Positions 36,283 through 44,677 of a stretch of DNA of 64,000 nt are shown here, piece after piece. The stretch is from Pseudanabaena sp. (lineage in GTDB: Bacteria > Cyanobacteriota > Cyanobacteriia > Pseudanabaenales > Pseudanabaenaceae): contig QBLS01000008.1 in the NCBI GenBank assembly GCA_003249015.1, forward strand, positions 1-64,000, given 5' to 3'. The notes under the pieces were generated by a model. That model was not told the origin of the DNA. It was given only the letters and a program-made list of their open reading frames with translations, and made no database searches. How positions within the stretch are numbered: position 1 is the first letter of the stretch; every line of letters starts with the position of its first letter. A program made the position numbers and the translations under genes.

Positions 36283-36939
36283 TTATCCCTGTAAATGCCC
36301 CGTCTTGACATAAATTAAACATCCATTAGTGCTAAATGGTGTATGTCTACTGCCACTGGGACTACGGAGCCACGTTCCCTTGGGGTATACTCCCAACTCA
36401 TCTTCAAACACCCCATCAATTACATAGATCTCTTCTCCACCCCAATGACTATGAAGTGGAAATTTCGTACCAGCCTCCCACTTGACTAAAGCCACATTTT
36501 CAGTTCCATAGCTATGCAAAGGGCTTACCCGCAATCCTTTGACTAATCCATTTGACCAAGCATTTTGATCAGTAGCGATCGCGACTCGCTCTTGATCTTC
36601 AGGATGCATTTGCCAGAGCTTAACTAAGATCGTGCAACCATCTTTGCTAAAAGGTGTATGCTTCGAGCCAACGGGATTACGAACATAAGTACCTGCAGGA
36701 TAATCTCCATATTCATCAGAAAAAGTTCCCTCTAATACTAGAAATTCTTCACCGCCGCCATGGGTATGTGCTGAAAATTGGCTGTTAGCAACATAGCGGA
36801 CTATAGAAGTCGCTCTTGCCACTTCGTCGCCATCTCTTTCTAACATGCGACGCTGTACTCCTAAGATGGGTGAATCTTTCCATTCTAAAGATTGACTCTC
36901 AATTACAACTCTTTGACTCAAATCTGCATGCAGTTTCAT
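36283..36939 (-). CDS. Bicupin protein, ChrR-like
   Basis: 218 residues from ATG 36939 (MKLHADLSQRVV); the longer frame to 37017 lacks typical starting sequence. Two cupin domains, each with the metal pattern: FSAHTHGGGEEFLVLEGTFSDEYGDYPAGTY (about 65-95) and FPLHSHWGGEEIYVIDGVFEDELGVYPKGTWLR (about 165-198). Both end in a GSxHTPFS motif. Resembles the anti-sigma ChrR cupin domain, but no zinc anti-sigma domain is present, so it is more likely a metal-dependent enzyme or ligand-binding protein of unknown role. Confidence 0.8.
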   Translation of the reverse strand: MKLHADLSQRVVIESQSLEWKDSPILGVQRRMLERDGDEVARATSIVRYVANSQFSAHTHGGGEEFLVLEGTFSDEYGDYPAGTYVRNPVGSKHTPFSKDGCTILVKLWQMHPEDQERVAIATDQNAWSNGLVKGLRVSPLHSYGTENVALVKWEAGTKFPLHSHWGGEEIYVIDGVFEDELGVYPKGTWLRSPSGSRHTPFSTNGCLIYVKTGHLQG

Positions 36940-37010
36940 GATTTTTATTGGTTGAAGACTAATTGTGACTCCAATTTTGTAAATTGAGAACCAAACCCAA
37001 TACGGGTTTT

Positions 37011-37045
37011 CAAGCAAAGAAATGGCGTAGCCATTTCTTTGCTTG
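37011..37045. repeat. Family E hairpin
   Basis: caagcaaagaaatggc-gta-gccatttctttgcttg, perfect stem, between the MBL-fold gene and the cupin gene on the minus strand. Confidence 0.8.
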
Positions 37046-37105
37046 GTAAGTGAGTTAAATACCTCAGTCAGGCAAACATCTTGATTCTGCTGAACTACTT
37101 AATAT

Positions 37106-37885
37106 TTAGGCTCGGGGAGCAAGCTTAGGTAGATTTACCTCAAAGCGTTCCCAAGGCTGCGGTTCAATTATTTCAGTCGAAATATCATTTGCGGCAAAGA
37201 GCGATCGCAAAGAATCAATGGTTCCTTCTGCCTTCAAGAACTTTAATAAAAATCCGCTGTAGTCTAAATCACCGCCTGCGGCTGTGGGTAAGATCACCTT
37301 AGGTTGCAGCCACTTAGCAAGCTTCACTGCTCCCTGCTGTCCTTTGATCACCGTTCCAATTAGGGGAAGTTTTAAGTCAACAGTTGGCGTGATCGCCACA
37401 TCAATGGGAGCAAATTCTTTGAGTGACTCTGTATGATAGCCGTGAGGCTCGTAGTATAGCGAAGTTCCTTCAATTAGATCTTTAAGGATATAGCCATTCT
37501 CAATAGTAGTAGGGCCAGTAGGGGAACCAGTAACAGCTCTAATTTCTAATAAATTAGGAATTTTGAATATTTCTCCGTGGGCAAGCGCAGTGACTTCGGT
37601 ATAACCTAACTCTCTGACGAGTTTTGCGGCACTAGGTGAGCCAACGACTGGAATTTGGTGATCAAGATGTTTGAGTGTTGGTGGATGTGCATGATCTTCT
37701 AGTCCCTGCGAGAGAAGAATCAAATCAATATTTTCAGGAATTTGTCTAGCAGTGCGCCGCTCAGACTTAAAGAACCATGCAGCATTACCAAACATCAGTG
37801 GCTCTACAAGCCAAGGATCAAGAAGAATGCGCTTTCCTGCAATCTCAATTAACCATGAATTACTATCTAGCCACGTCAAATGCAT
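37106..37885 (-). CDS. Metallo-beta-lactamase-fold hydrolase (UlaG-like)
   Basis: 259 residues from ATG 37885. Starts MHLTWLDSNSWLIEIAGKRILLDPWL, the opening of UlaG-type MBL proteins. The usual HxHxDH motif appears as LLSQGLEDHAHPPTLKHLD, so its first His positions are replaced (SQGLEDH). Later metal-site candidates are weak. Activity is therefore uncertain. Related proteins are common in cyanobacteria and plants. Upstream of the cupin gene on the same strand, but 166 bp and a hairpin lie between them. Confidence 0.75.
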   Translation of the reverse strand: MHLTWLDSNSWLIEIAGKRILLDPWLVEPLMFGNAAWFFKSERRTARQIPENIDLILLSQGLEDHAHPPTLKHLDHQIPVVGSPSAAKLVRELGYTEVTALAHGEIFKIPNLLEIRAVTGSPTGPTTIENGYILKDLIEGTSLYYEPHGYHTESLKEFAPIDVAITPTVDLKLPLIGTVIKGQQGAVKLAKWLQPKVILPTAAGGDLDYSGFLLKFLKAEGTIDSLRSLFAANDISTEIIEPQPWERFEVNLPKLAPRA

Positions 37886-38849
37886 AATTTTTCTACTTAG
37901 TTAAGTAGCTTTTTGGGTTTTAACTAAACAATATTGTAACTACAGCGCTTTGTGCTTAGTTATGGCTATCGCCATTAAAAAAACGGTAATCAACACTTCA
38001 TACCAATTCACAAAAGTGTGACTACACTTTTGTGGATTAAAAACTAAACCCAGTATGGTTTTTAAATATAGCTGTCGCCAGTCTTGTTAGGACATCAAAC
38101 CAGAAGCGAATGGCAGCGCTTAGCGCTGCCATTCGCTTCTTAAGTTTTAATTTGGATAAATACAAGTGTCTACAGAAATAAAGAAATGGCTTAGCCATTT
38201 CTTTATTTGCTATCAGAAGTCAATAAAAAACCCGCAGGAGGCAATCTTGCGGGAAAAGTTTATGTAGATACGTCGCTAGTGAAATTAGTATCAATCTTTT
38301 TTAGGCTTTTGGCAGTGACAGAACTCACCTGTAGTCAGAGATCATTAGGTAAAATTTGAGTGACTTCGATCACACTTAGGAATTATACCAATTCACAAAA
38401 GTGTGACTACAATTTTGTGAATTGAAAACCAAACCCAGTATGATTTTTTAAACAAAGAAATGGCGTAGTCATTTCTTTGTTTGATATTACGTAAAAAGTC
38501 CGTAGCAAGGGCAACTCAGGTCATACAGATTTAAACAGCAGACATGAAACCAGCGGTTAATCTGCTCTCTGTGCAGGCAAAACAACCTCTGGTTTTATGT
38601 TACTTACACGGAGCTACTTAAAATCATTTTGCTTACGCTTAACAATATCAAATTTATTTTACGTGAGCAATTGAAGTAAAGCTAAGACTTAATCCAAGGT
38701 AAGTCCTAGCAATATTTTTGTAGTTTTCATCATCTTTGACACCAAAAACCACAAAAATATTGCTGTGTACCAAGCGACACTTTTGTGGATGAGCCTTAAA
38801 AGTATAAGAATTTAGGGCTGTTCACGCCAACCGATCCAATTAGAGATAC
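37886..38849. other. 964-bp repeat-rich spacer upstream of amt
   Basis: No gene seen. Contents in order: family D repeat 38001-38037; family B element 38068-38174; family E hairpin 38176-38208; hairpin 38228-38255 (cccgcaggaggcaatcttgcggg); family D/E composite 38386-38482; a family A-like hairpin region 38545-38630 ending acacggagctacttaa; an inverted repeat at 38709-38763; then the amt start. This is the densest cluster of these repeats in the window. Confidence 0.65.
38709..38763. promoter_or_regulatory. 13-bp inverted repeat upstream of amt
   Basis: gcaatatttttgt (38709-38721) and acaaaaatattgc (38751-38763), perfect, spaced by 29 nt, ending about 86 nt before the amt ATG. A possible -10 (tataag) lies at 38802-38807. 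No clear NtcA site (GTA-N8-TAC) was found. Confidence 0.4.
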
Positions 38850-40379
38850 ATGGATATCACCATGGCAAAAATAGCAAAAACAATGTCTAAAAAGAAGAAT
38901 CATCTTTTTCGTTTCCTAGCGATCGCCATCGGGGCAGCCATATTTGCGGCACTCACACCAACAATCGTACAAGCGATCGAACCTACCTCAACGGTCACAA
39001 CTTTAGAATCTCTGGATAAAACCACGACTCAACTTAAATTATCAATCGATACAAGTTGGGTATTAATCACGGGCTTTTTAGTTTTTTTCATGCAATGTGG
39101 ATTTGCGATGCTGGAGGCTGGGCTAGTCAGACAGACGGCGGTTGTCAATACATTAGCTGAAAACTTTATTGATGCTGGGATTACGCTCTTAGCTTGGTGG
39201 TTTACAGGCTTTGCGATCGCCTTTGGTACTACTAGCAATGGTTTTTGGGGAGCGGACGGATTCTTTTTAAATAATGCTTTTTCTTTTAGTAATGGCGCGC
39301 TCGAATATGCGATGGGGGCAGGGGGATCTACTGCCCCAGTTAGTACCTTTACCTTATTCTTCTTTCAATTTGCTTTTTCAGCAACCGCCAGTACGATCAC
39401 TACAGGCGCAATGGCAGAGCGTACTGACTTTAAGGGCGACTTAATTTACGCTTTTATCATGGGTGCAGTCATGTATCCCATAGTTGTGCATTGGGTTTGG
39501 AACAATGGTGGCTGGCTCAATAAACTCAGCTTTCATGATTTTGCAGGAGATGCGGCTGTGCATACAGTGGGTGGATGTACAGCGCTAGTGGGAGCTTATT
39601 TACTGGGTCCACGACCTAACCGCGTATGGGGACAAATGCCCCCAGCTCACAATCTTGGCTACGCCACAATTGGCACAATGATTCTGTGGTTTGGCTGGTA
39701 TGGATTTAACTGTGGCTCAACTTTGTCCATGGATAATACAGGGCTAATTGGTTTAATTGCCGTGAATACAACCATAGCGGCGTCTACTGGTGCAGTATCA
39801 GCACTTCTTTATATATATTTTCGTATTCGTCAGTGGCACTTATTTTGTGCACTCAACGGCTCATTAGCAGGTTTAGTGGGAGTGACTGCGGGTTGTGCCT
39901 ATGTGATGCCTTGGGCTGCCGCACTAATTGGATTGGTAGCTGGGGTAGTAGTACTAGTAGTAGTGGATGTTATCGAGTGGTTTGAAATTGACGACCCCGT
40001 TGGTGCATTTGCCGTTCATGGTGCCTGTGGCATGTTAGGAATCATAGCTGTAGGCTTGTTTGGGCATCCCGCACTGACGATCAATCAAAAGGCTGGCTTA
40101 TTTCTAGGGGGTGGGTTTGATTTACTCGGAGTGCAACTCGGAGGAGAAGCCGCCATTGTAGTTTTTGTAGTTATATTCTCATTTGCCATGTTTATCCCAC
40201 TCAAGGCGCTGGGAATATTGCGAGTTAATGAAGAAGCCGATCTCATCGGTATCGATGTATATGAGCATGGAGCTTCGGCATGGCCAGACGTTTACCCTAT
40301 TGATGGGTCACAGTTTGATGATGATGATGACGATGACGAGTCAGAGTATCAAGAAGATTTAACCCCAACATTTAAGTAA
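38850..40379 (+). CDS. amt: Ammonium transporter Amt
   Basis: 509 residues from ATG 38850; ATGs at 38862 and 38883 are alternative starts. A basic segment and signal-like helix (HLFRFLAIAIGAAIFAALTP) are followed by 11 Amt helices. The twin pore histidines are in AAVHTVGGCTALVGAYLLGPR and GAFAVHGACGMLG; WFGWYGFNCGS is also characteristic. It passes ammonium/ammonia across the plasma membrane. The cytosolic tail is unusual: FDDDDDDDESEYQEDLTPTFK. Usually under NtcA/PII control; no glnB gene is adjacent. The stop merges with a family E-like element. Confidence 0.96.
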   Translation: MDITMAKIAKTMSKKKNHLFRFLAIAIGAAIFAALTPTIVQAIEPTSTVTTLESLDKTTTQLKLSIDTSWVLITGFLVFFMQCGFAMLEAGLVRQTAVVNTLAENFIDAGITLLAWWFTGFAIAFGTTSNGFWGADGFFLNNAFSFSNGALEYAMGAGGSTAPVSTFTLFFFQFAFSATASTITTGAMAERTDFKGDLIYAFIMGAVMYPIVVHWVWNNGGWLNKLSFHDFAGDAAVHTVGGCTALVGAYLLGPRPNRVWGQMPPAHNLGYATIGTMILWFGWYGFNCGSTLSMDNTGLIGLIAVNTTIAASTGAVSALLYIYFRIRQWHLFCALNGSLAGLVGVTAGCAYVMPWAAALIGLVAGVVVLVVVDVIEWFEIDDPVGAFAVHGACGMLGIIAVGLFGHPALTINQKAGLFLGGGFDLLGVQLGGEAAIVVFVVIFSFAMFIPLKALGILRVNEEADLIGIDVYEHGASAWPDVYPIDGSQFDDDDDDDESEYQEDLTPTFK

Positions 40380-40380
40380 T

Positions 40381-40463
40381 ACCAAATTGGGAAATGGATA
40401 AGACATTTCCCGATTTGGTACCACGGGCTTTGATGGTGCGGTTTCGCCACACCATCAAAGCCC
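40381..40463. repeat. Hairpins after amt
   Basis: 40381-40419: accaaattgggaaatg...catttcccgatttggt, starting inside the taatacca edge right at the amt stop. 40424-40463: ctttgatggtgcgg-tttc-gccacaccatcaaag. Confidence 0.75.
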
Positions 40464-40613
40464 AGAGAGTTTTTAGACAGCGACTATGGCTATAGATTTG
40501 TAGTCTTAGTATTTTATGAGGTGATTTTGCTAGTATTATTCGAGTAGCTTATTTGGTTATAGCAAAGTAAATTGCAATTCATATAGGCGAATACCAAGAT
40601 ATTGGCGACATCC

Positions 40614-41285
40614 ATGACTTCTGATTTAGGCTGGCAACCAGAAATATCTGAAGATTTATTACCGTTAGATCATCAGTTAACAGCTAAGCAATTGAACTAT
40701 TACAAGCAATTGCTTGATGATTTAATTGATTTATCCATATTTTCTTGTGTTAATCGCGACTTAAGAGAGTTTTTAGAACGAGCCTTAGCCATCACTCGCA
40801 AAATGACAACGAGTGACGCAGGTAGCATTTACCTAATCGATCGCTCCACCCCAGTTCATACAGTTTGTTTTGAAGTCTCTCAAAATGATTCGCAACCTGA
40901 GCGATCGCTAGTAAATTTTGCTGTACCACTCAACGAAGATAGTATTGTGGGTTACGTGGCGATGACGGGTGAGACTTTGAACTTATCTGATGCTCATGAC
41001 TTGCCTGAAGATTCGAGATTTCGCCACCACAAGACTTTTGACCATGATATTGAATATCGCACTAGATCAGTCTTGGCTGTACCCTTATTAGATTCTCAAG
41101 CTACAACTATTGGCGTGTTTCAACTGATTAATCGCAAGGGGCAGGATATTTCAATTACTCCAGACAATGCTCAGGAAGTAACACTTGCCTATTCTTCCCT
41201 AGATACGAAGATCCTCCAAGCAGTTTCCGCTCAGATTTCTCTTTACATTGAGCGATCGCAACTTTTAGCTCAAGCTAAGGGCTAA
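40614..41285 (+). CDS. GAF-domain protein
   Basis: 223 residues from ATG 40614 (a TTG at 40602 is less likely). Residues 45-215 form one GAF domain: LERALAITRKMTTSDAGSIYLID, VGYVAMTGETLNLSDAH and RSVLAVPLLDSQATTIGVFQLIN. No Cys is placed as in bilin-binding GAF domains (the motif around HHKTFDHDIEY lacks one), and there is no output domain. It may be a ligand-binding partner or the detached sensor of a phosphatase or cyclase. Function unknown. Confidence 0.8.
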   Translation: MTSDLGWQPEISEDLLPLDHQLTAKQLNYYKQLLDDLIDLSIFSCVNRDLREFLERALAITRKMTTSDAGSIYLIDRSTPVHTVCFEVSQNDSQPERSLVNFAVPLNEDSIVGYVAMTGETLNLSDAHDLPEDSRFRHHKTFDHDIEYRTRSVLAVPLLDSQATTIGVFQLINRKGQDISITPDNAQEVTLAYSSLDTKILQAVSAQISLYIERSQLLAQAKG

Positions 41286-41300
41286 TAAGAAAACAAACTC

Positions 41301-41444
41301 ACAGCTATAAGTATCTAGGCTAAAACCTTTGGCGCAAGCTGCGCGTGCGCCAAAGGTTTTAGCCTAGCCAGAAGACAAATGGCGGCGATTTGCGCCGCCA
41401 TTTGTCTTCTGGGTTTGATGTCCTAATAAGAATGACTACATTTG
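41301..41444. repeat. Family B element containing two stacked hairpins
   Basis: Edges acagctataagta and gatgtcctaataagaatgac follow family B. Inside are two complete palindromes: 41316-41366 (21-bp perfect arms taggctaaaacctttggcgc...) and 41368-41412 (ccagaagacaaatggcggcg / cgccgccatttgtcttctgg). The first palindrome looks like an insertion into the element. Confidence 0.7.
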
Positions 41445-41568
41445 TATAAGTATAAATACTTAACATATTTAAGGTCTAATCTTAAGCAATAATAAGGAAT
41501 TCACGCCTTTTCCTATAAGATTGAACATAGGATAAATTCTTAGATATTTATACGGAGATTATTTATTT

Positions 41569-41685
41569 ATGCTCACTTTAAAAATAGTGGTTTACATCAC
41601 TGTCATATTTTTCATCAGCTTGTTTGTATTTGGCTTCCTCAATAGCGATCCATCGCGCAACCCTGGTAATCGGGATCTCGAATAG
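41569..41685 (+). CDS. psbI: Photosystem II reaction center protein PsbI
   Basis: 38 residues, short enough to be missed by gene callers. [21 protein letters not shown] is the single transmembrane helix, and [17 protein letters not shown] is the conserved PsbI tail. PsbI is an early-assembling small subunit of photosystem II next to D1 and CP43. GGAG occurs about 11 nt upstream (41554-41557). The stop TAG overlaps the GTG start of the ABC exporter by one base, so the two genes share a transcript. Confidence 0.95.
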   Translation: MLTLKIVVYITVIFFISLFVFGFLNSDPSRNPGNRDLE

Positions 41686-43475
41686 TGATTAATACCTCTC
41701 CAGATAGCCCAGCTAAGAAATCATTGACAAATCTAGCTAAAGTTAACGACTGGCGATTGATTTTGAGTCTCTTGCCATACGCAAAGCAAAATTCTAAGAA
41801 TTTGCTTTTGTCGTTGTTTTTATTGATTCCTCTGTCGATCGCCAGTGCAGTGCAACCTATTTTGGTGCAGCAGGGCATTGATGGACCAATTAAAAATGGA
41901 GACTTGCTAGGTCTGCGATGGATTTGTGTAGTCATACTGCTAACGATCGCAGTGCGCCTTACATTTCAAGCTTGGCAGGGCTACTTGGTGCAAGAGGTGG
42001 GGCAAAAAATTACTGCGGATATTCGCCAAGCCCTATTTCATCATGTTACTTCTCTATCAACTAGCTTCTTTGATCGCACTCCCGTAGGTAAGCTAATTAC
42101 TCGTTTGACCAGCGATGTTGAGGCTTTGGGAGATGTGTTTGCTACAGGCGCTGTTGGAGTTTTGAGCGACCTAGCCGCGATCGCTACCATTGCTGTATTC
42201 ATGTTTTTGTTGCGTTGGGATCTTGCCCTATTGCTACTGGCGATGGTGTTTCCTATTACCGCCATAATTGTTTTTTTTCAATACGAATATCGCAAAGCCA
42301 ACTTTAAAGCTCGCGATCGCCTCTCGGAACTTAATTCAATTCTGCAAGAAAACATCATCGGCGCAAATATAGTTCAGCTATTTCGCCGCGAAAAGTTTAA
42401 TGCAGCCCAGCATCTCAAGATCAACAAAGAATACGTCAATGAGATCAATCGCACAGTTTTTCATGAATCAGCAGTGTCCGCGACCCTTGAATGGATTGCC
42501 CTAGTAGCGATCGCTGGAGTGTTGTGGCTCGGTGGTGGACAAATCGTCCAGAAAAATCTCACTTTTGGAGAGTTATCCGCATTTGTCCTTTATTCACAAA
42601 GACTTTTTGATCCAATTCGTCAACTTGCAGAGAAATTCACCACAATTCAAGCAGGATTTACGGCGGTCGAGAGAATTAACGCTATCTTGCAAGAACCAAT
42701 CGAGATTAGTGATCCAGAGTTCCCCAAAACTTTACCCCTAGATGGCAGTGGTGAAGTTTGCTTTGATCATGTTTGGTTTGGGTATAAGCCTAATGAATAT
42801 GTTCTTAAAGACATTAACTTTACGCTCAAGGCTGGCGAAAAAATTGCCCTCGTGGGGCCAACAGGTGCAGGTAAAAGCTCAATTATTCGACTACTATCCC
42901 GTTTGTACGAACCGAGCAAAGGTCGAATTTTAATTGACGGCGTTGATATTCGAGATATTTCTCAATCCGAGCTACGGCGCTGTGTGGGCGTAATTTTGCA
43001 AGATGCCTTTCTCTTTTCAGGAGACATTGAGGCAAATATTACTCTGGGTGAAGACTATGCGATCGAGCAAGTCATTGAAGCGGCAGAACTGATGAATGTT
43101 GATCGCTTCATTCAAGAACTACCTGAAGCCTATGCTACTCAGGTACGTGAACGCGGAACTAATTTGTCAGGTGGACAGAAGCAGCTACTTGCCTTTGCGA
43201 GAGCGGCGATTCGCGATCCGCGCATTTTGATTTTAGATGAAGCAACAGCAAGCCTTGATGTAAATACAGAATTTTTAATTCAGCAAGCTTTGGATCGTTT
43301 ATTGGTGGATCGCACTACGATTATCATTGCCCATCGACTATCTACCATCCGCAATGTGGATCGCATCTTGGTACTTAAACAAGGTGAAGTTATGGAATCG
43401 GGAAGCCATGAACAGTTAATTGCCAAGCAAGGTCTGTACGCTAGCCTCTACGAACTGGAAATGATCGAAACATAA
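41685..43475 (+). CDS. ABC exporter, fused membrane and ATPase domains
   Basis: 596 residues from GTG 41685, sharing a base with the psbI stop (TAGTG). Six transmembrane helices (about 30-310) form a type I ABC exporter domain, followed by an ATPase: Walker A LVGPTGAGKSSIIRLL, Q-loop ILQDAFLF, signature NLSGGQKQLLAFARA, Walker B ILILDEATASLD and the H-loop IIIAHRLSTI. Resembles MsbA/multidrug-type half transporters that work as dimers; the substrate (lipid, drug or peptide) cannot be told from sequence. Confidence 0.93.
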   Translation: MINTSPDSPAKKSLTNLAKVNDWRLILSLLPYAKQNSKNLLLSLFLLIPLSIASAVQPILVQQGIDGPIKNGDLLGLRWICVVILLTIAVRLTFQAWQGYLVQEVGQKITADIRQALFHHVTSLSTSFFDRTPVGKLITRLTSDVEALGDVFATGAVGVLSDLAAIATIAVFMFLLRWDLALLLLAMVFPITAIIVFFQYEYRKANFKARDRLSELNSILQENIIGANIVQLFRREKFNAAQHLKINKEYVNEINRTVFHESAVSATLEWIALVAIAGVLWLGGGQIVQKNLTFGELSAFVLYSQRLFDPIRQLAEKFTTIQAGFTAVERINAILQEPIEISDPEFPKTLPLDGSGEVCFDHVWFGYKPNEYVLKDINFTLKAGEKIALVGPTGAGKSSIIRLLSRLYEPSKGRILIDGVDIRDISQSELRRCVGVILQDAFLFSGDIEANITLGEDYAIEQVIEAAELMNVDRFIQELPEAYATQVRERGTNLSGGQKQLLAFARAAIRDPRILILDEATASLDVNTEFLIQQALDRLLVDRTTIIIAHRLSTIRNVDRILVLKQGEVMESGSHEQLIAKQGLYASLYELEMIET

Positions 43476-43533
43476 ATGGCAACGCTTCGCATCGCTTGTT
43501 ATAGCAATTCACGAAAGTGTAATACAGCCTATT

Positions 43534-43581
43534 AGATAAACTGTTGAAAGCGCGACGGAGCCGCGCTTTCAACAGTTTATC
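43534..43581. terminator. Convergent terminator palindrome (overlaps response-regulator 3' end)
   Basis: Arms agataaactgttgaaagcgc / gcgctttcaacagtttatct. It serves the ABC exporter on the plus strand. On the minus strand its distal arm encodes the last residues (QINC-stop) of the response regulator. Confidence 0.75.
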
Positions 43582-44414
43582 TGGGGACTGATATTTTTCT
43601 TGTGAGTAATATCTCGCAAAGTAATAGTTAATCCGTCACCTAACTTGACCGCATTTACCTGATACCAAACTTCCTGTCCTGAAGTGTGATGAATTTCTTC
43701 CTCAAGGTCTTCGCCTTCTTCAACAACATTGATAAATTTTTCAAATAGGTCGGGCTGAATACGTTTTAGAAAACGCTTAAGTACTAACTGTCCAATTAAA
43801 TCCTCACGATTTCTCGAGAATATTTTGGCAATGACAGGATTGACGACAAGGCAGCGAAAATCGGAAATCTCTCCCGTAGTCGGTTCTCGAACTGACTGAA
43901 CCGCAGCAATACCATCCGACACACTATTTAGAACACTAGTAACTAATGCTCTCGATTGATAGAGCATTTCCTCGGTTTCCTTTCGTCTAGCGACTTCATC
44001 TTGTAGCGATCGCTTTTGGCGTTGAATGGTTAATTGATTCTCTAAACGTACTACAACTTCTTCACTATGAAATGGCTTAGTAATATAGTCAACTCCCCCA
44101 GACCAGAAAGCTTTAACCTTATCAAAAACATCATCTAAGGCACTGATAAAAACAATCGGAATATCACGCAATTCTTCATCAGCTTTAAAAGCTTGACAAA
44201 CTTGATATCCATCCATGTCTGGCATTTTAATATCTAAAAGTACGATATCAGGGCGCTTGACTTTAGATGTTTTAAGAGCCATCCGTCCACTAGTAACACT
44301 ACGAACGCTATAACCAAGGGTAAGCAATAGGTCGCTTAGCAACTGTAAATTTTCGGGAAGATCATCAACTAACAAGATATTAGCCGTCAGATCAAGTGAA
44401 GGGTTATAGCTCAT
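43569..44414 (-). CDS. Response regulator with PAS output domain
   Basis: 281 residues from ATG 44414 (MSYNPSLDLTANILLVDD). Residues 12-130 are a receiver domain: acidic pair in LLVDDLP, phospho-Asp in DIVLLDIKMPDMDGYQ, Thr/Ser in VFISALD, Lys in DYITKPF. A short coiled coil (QKRSLQDEVARRKETEEMLYQ) follows, then a PAS domain from about 150 ending WYQVNAVKLGDGLTITLRDIT. There is no kinase or DNA-binding output, so it probably acts through protein contacts, like many PAS-ended regulators. Lies downstream of the MASE1 kinase on the same strand, but repeats intervene. The last codons come from a palindrome. Confidence 0.88.
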   Translation of the reverse strand: MSYNPSLDLTANILLVDDLPENLQLLSDLLLTLGYSVRSVTSGRMALKTSKVKRPDIVLLDIKMPDMDGYQVCQAFKADEELRDIPIVFISALDDVFDKVKAFWSGGVDYITKPFHSEEVVVRLENQLTIQRQKRSLQDEVARRKETEEMLYQSRALVTSVLNSVSDGIAAVQSVREPTTGEISDFRCLVVNPVIAKIFSRNREDLIGQLVLKRFLKRIQPDLFEKFINVVEEGEDLEEEIHHTSGQEVWYQVNAVKLGDGLTITLRDITHKKNISPQINC

Positions 44415-44507
44415 CAAAAAACACGAAAAGACTGAGAAAGTATTATATAACAATCCTGAAATAATTTGAAGACATTTCAACTACGCTAAATAAATTTTGA
44501 ATATTTT

Positions 44508-44664
44508 ATATAGCAAAGCAAGGGTTGTTTAGGACATAAAACCAGAAGATGAGTGGCGGCGCGAAGCGCCGCACTTATCTTCTAGGGTTTAGCTAACTCT
44601 TGCTTTGCTATACCAATTCATAAGGGTTTTTAAATAAAGAAATGGCTATGCCATTTCTTTATTT
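44508..44664. repeat. Family C element plus family E hairpin
   Basis: 44508-44612: family C, edges tatagcaaagcaag / cttgctttgctata (perfect 14-bp terminal inverted repeat), core gtggcggcgcgaagcgccgc. 44632-44664: family E hairpin aaataaagaaatggc-tat-gccatttctttattt. Confidence 0.85.
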
Positions 44665-44677
44665 GGTACAACTTCAG

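Noticed and set aside
38700-38849. NtcA site upstream of amt
   Set aside because: No GTA-N8-TAC match with a well-placed -10 could be found by reading the region.
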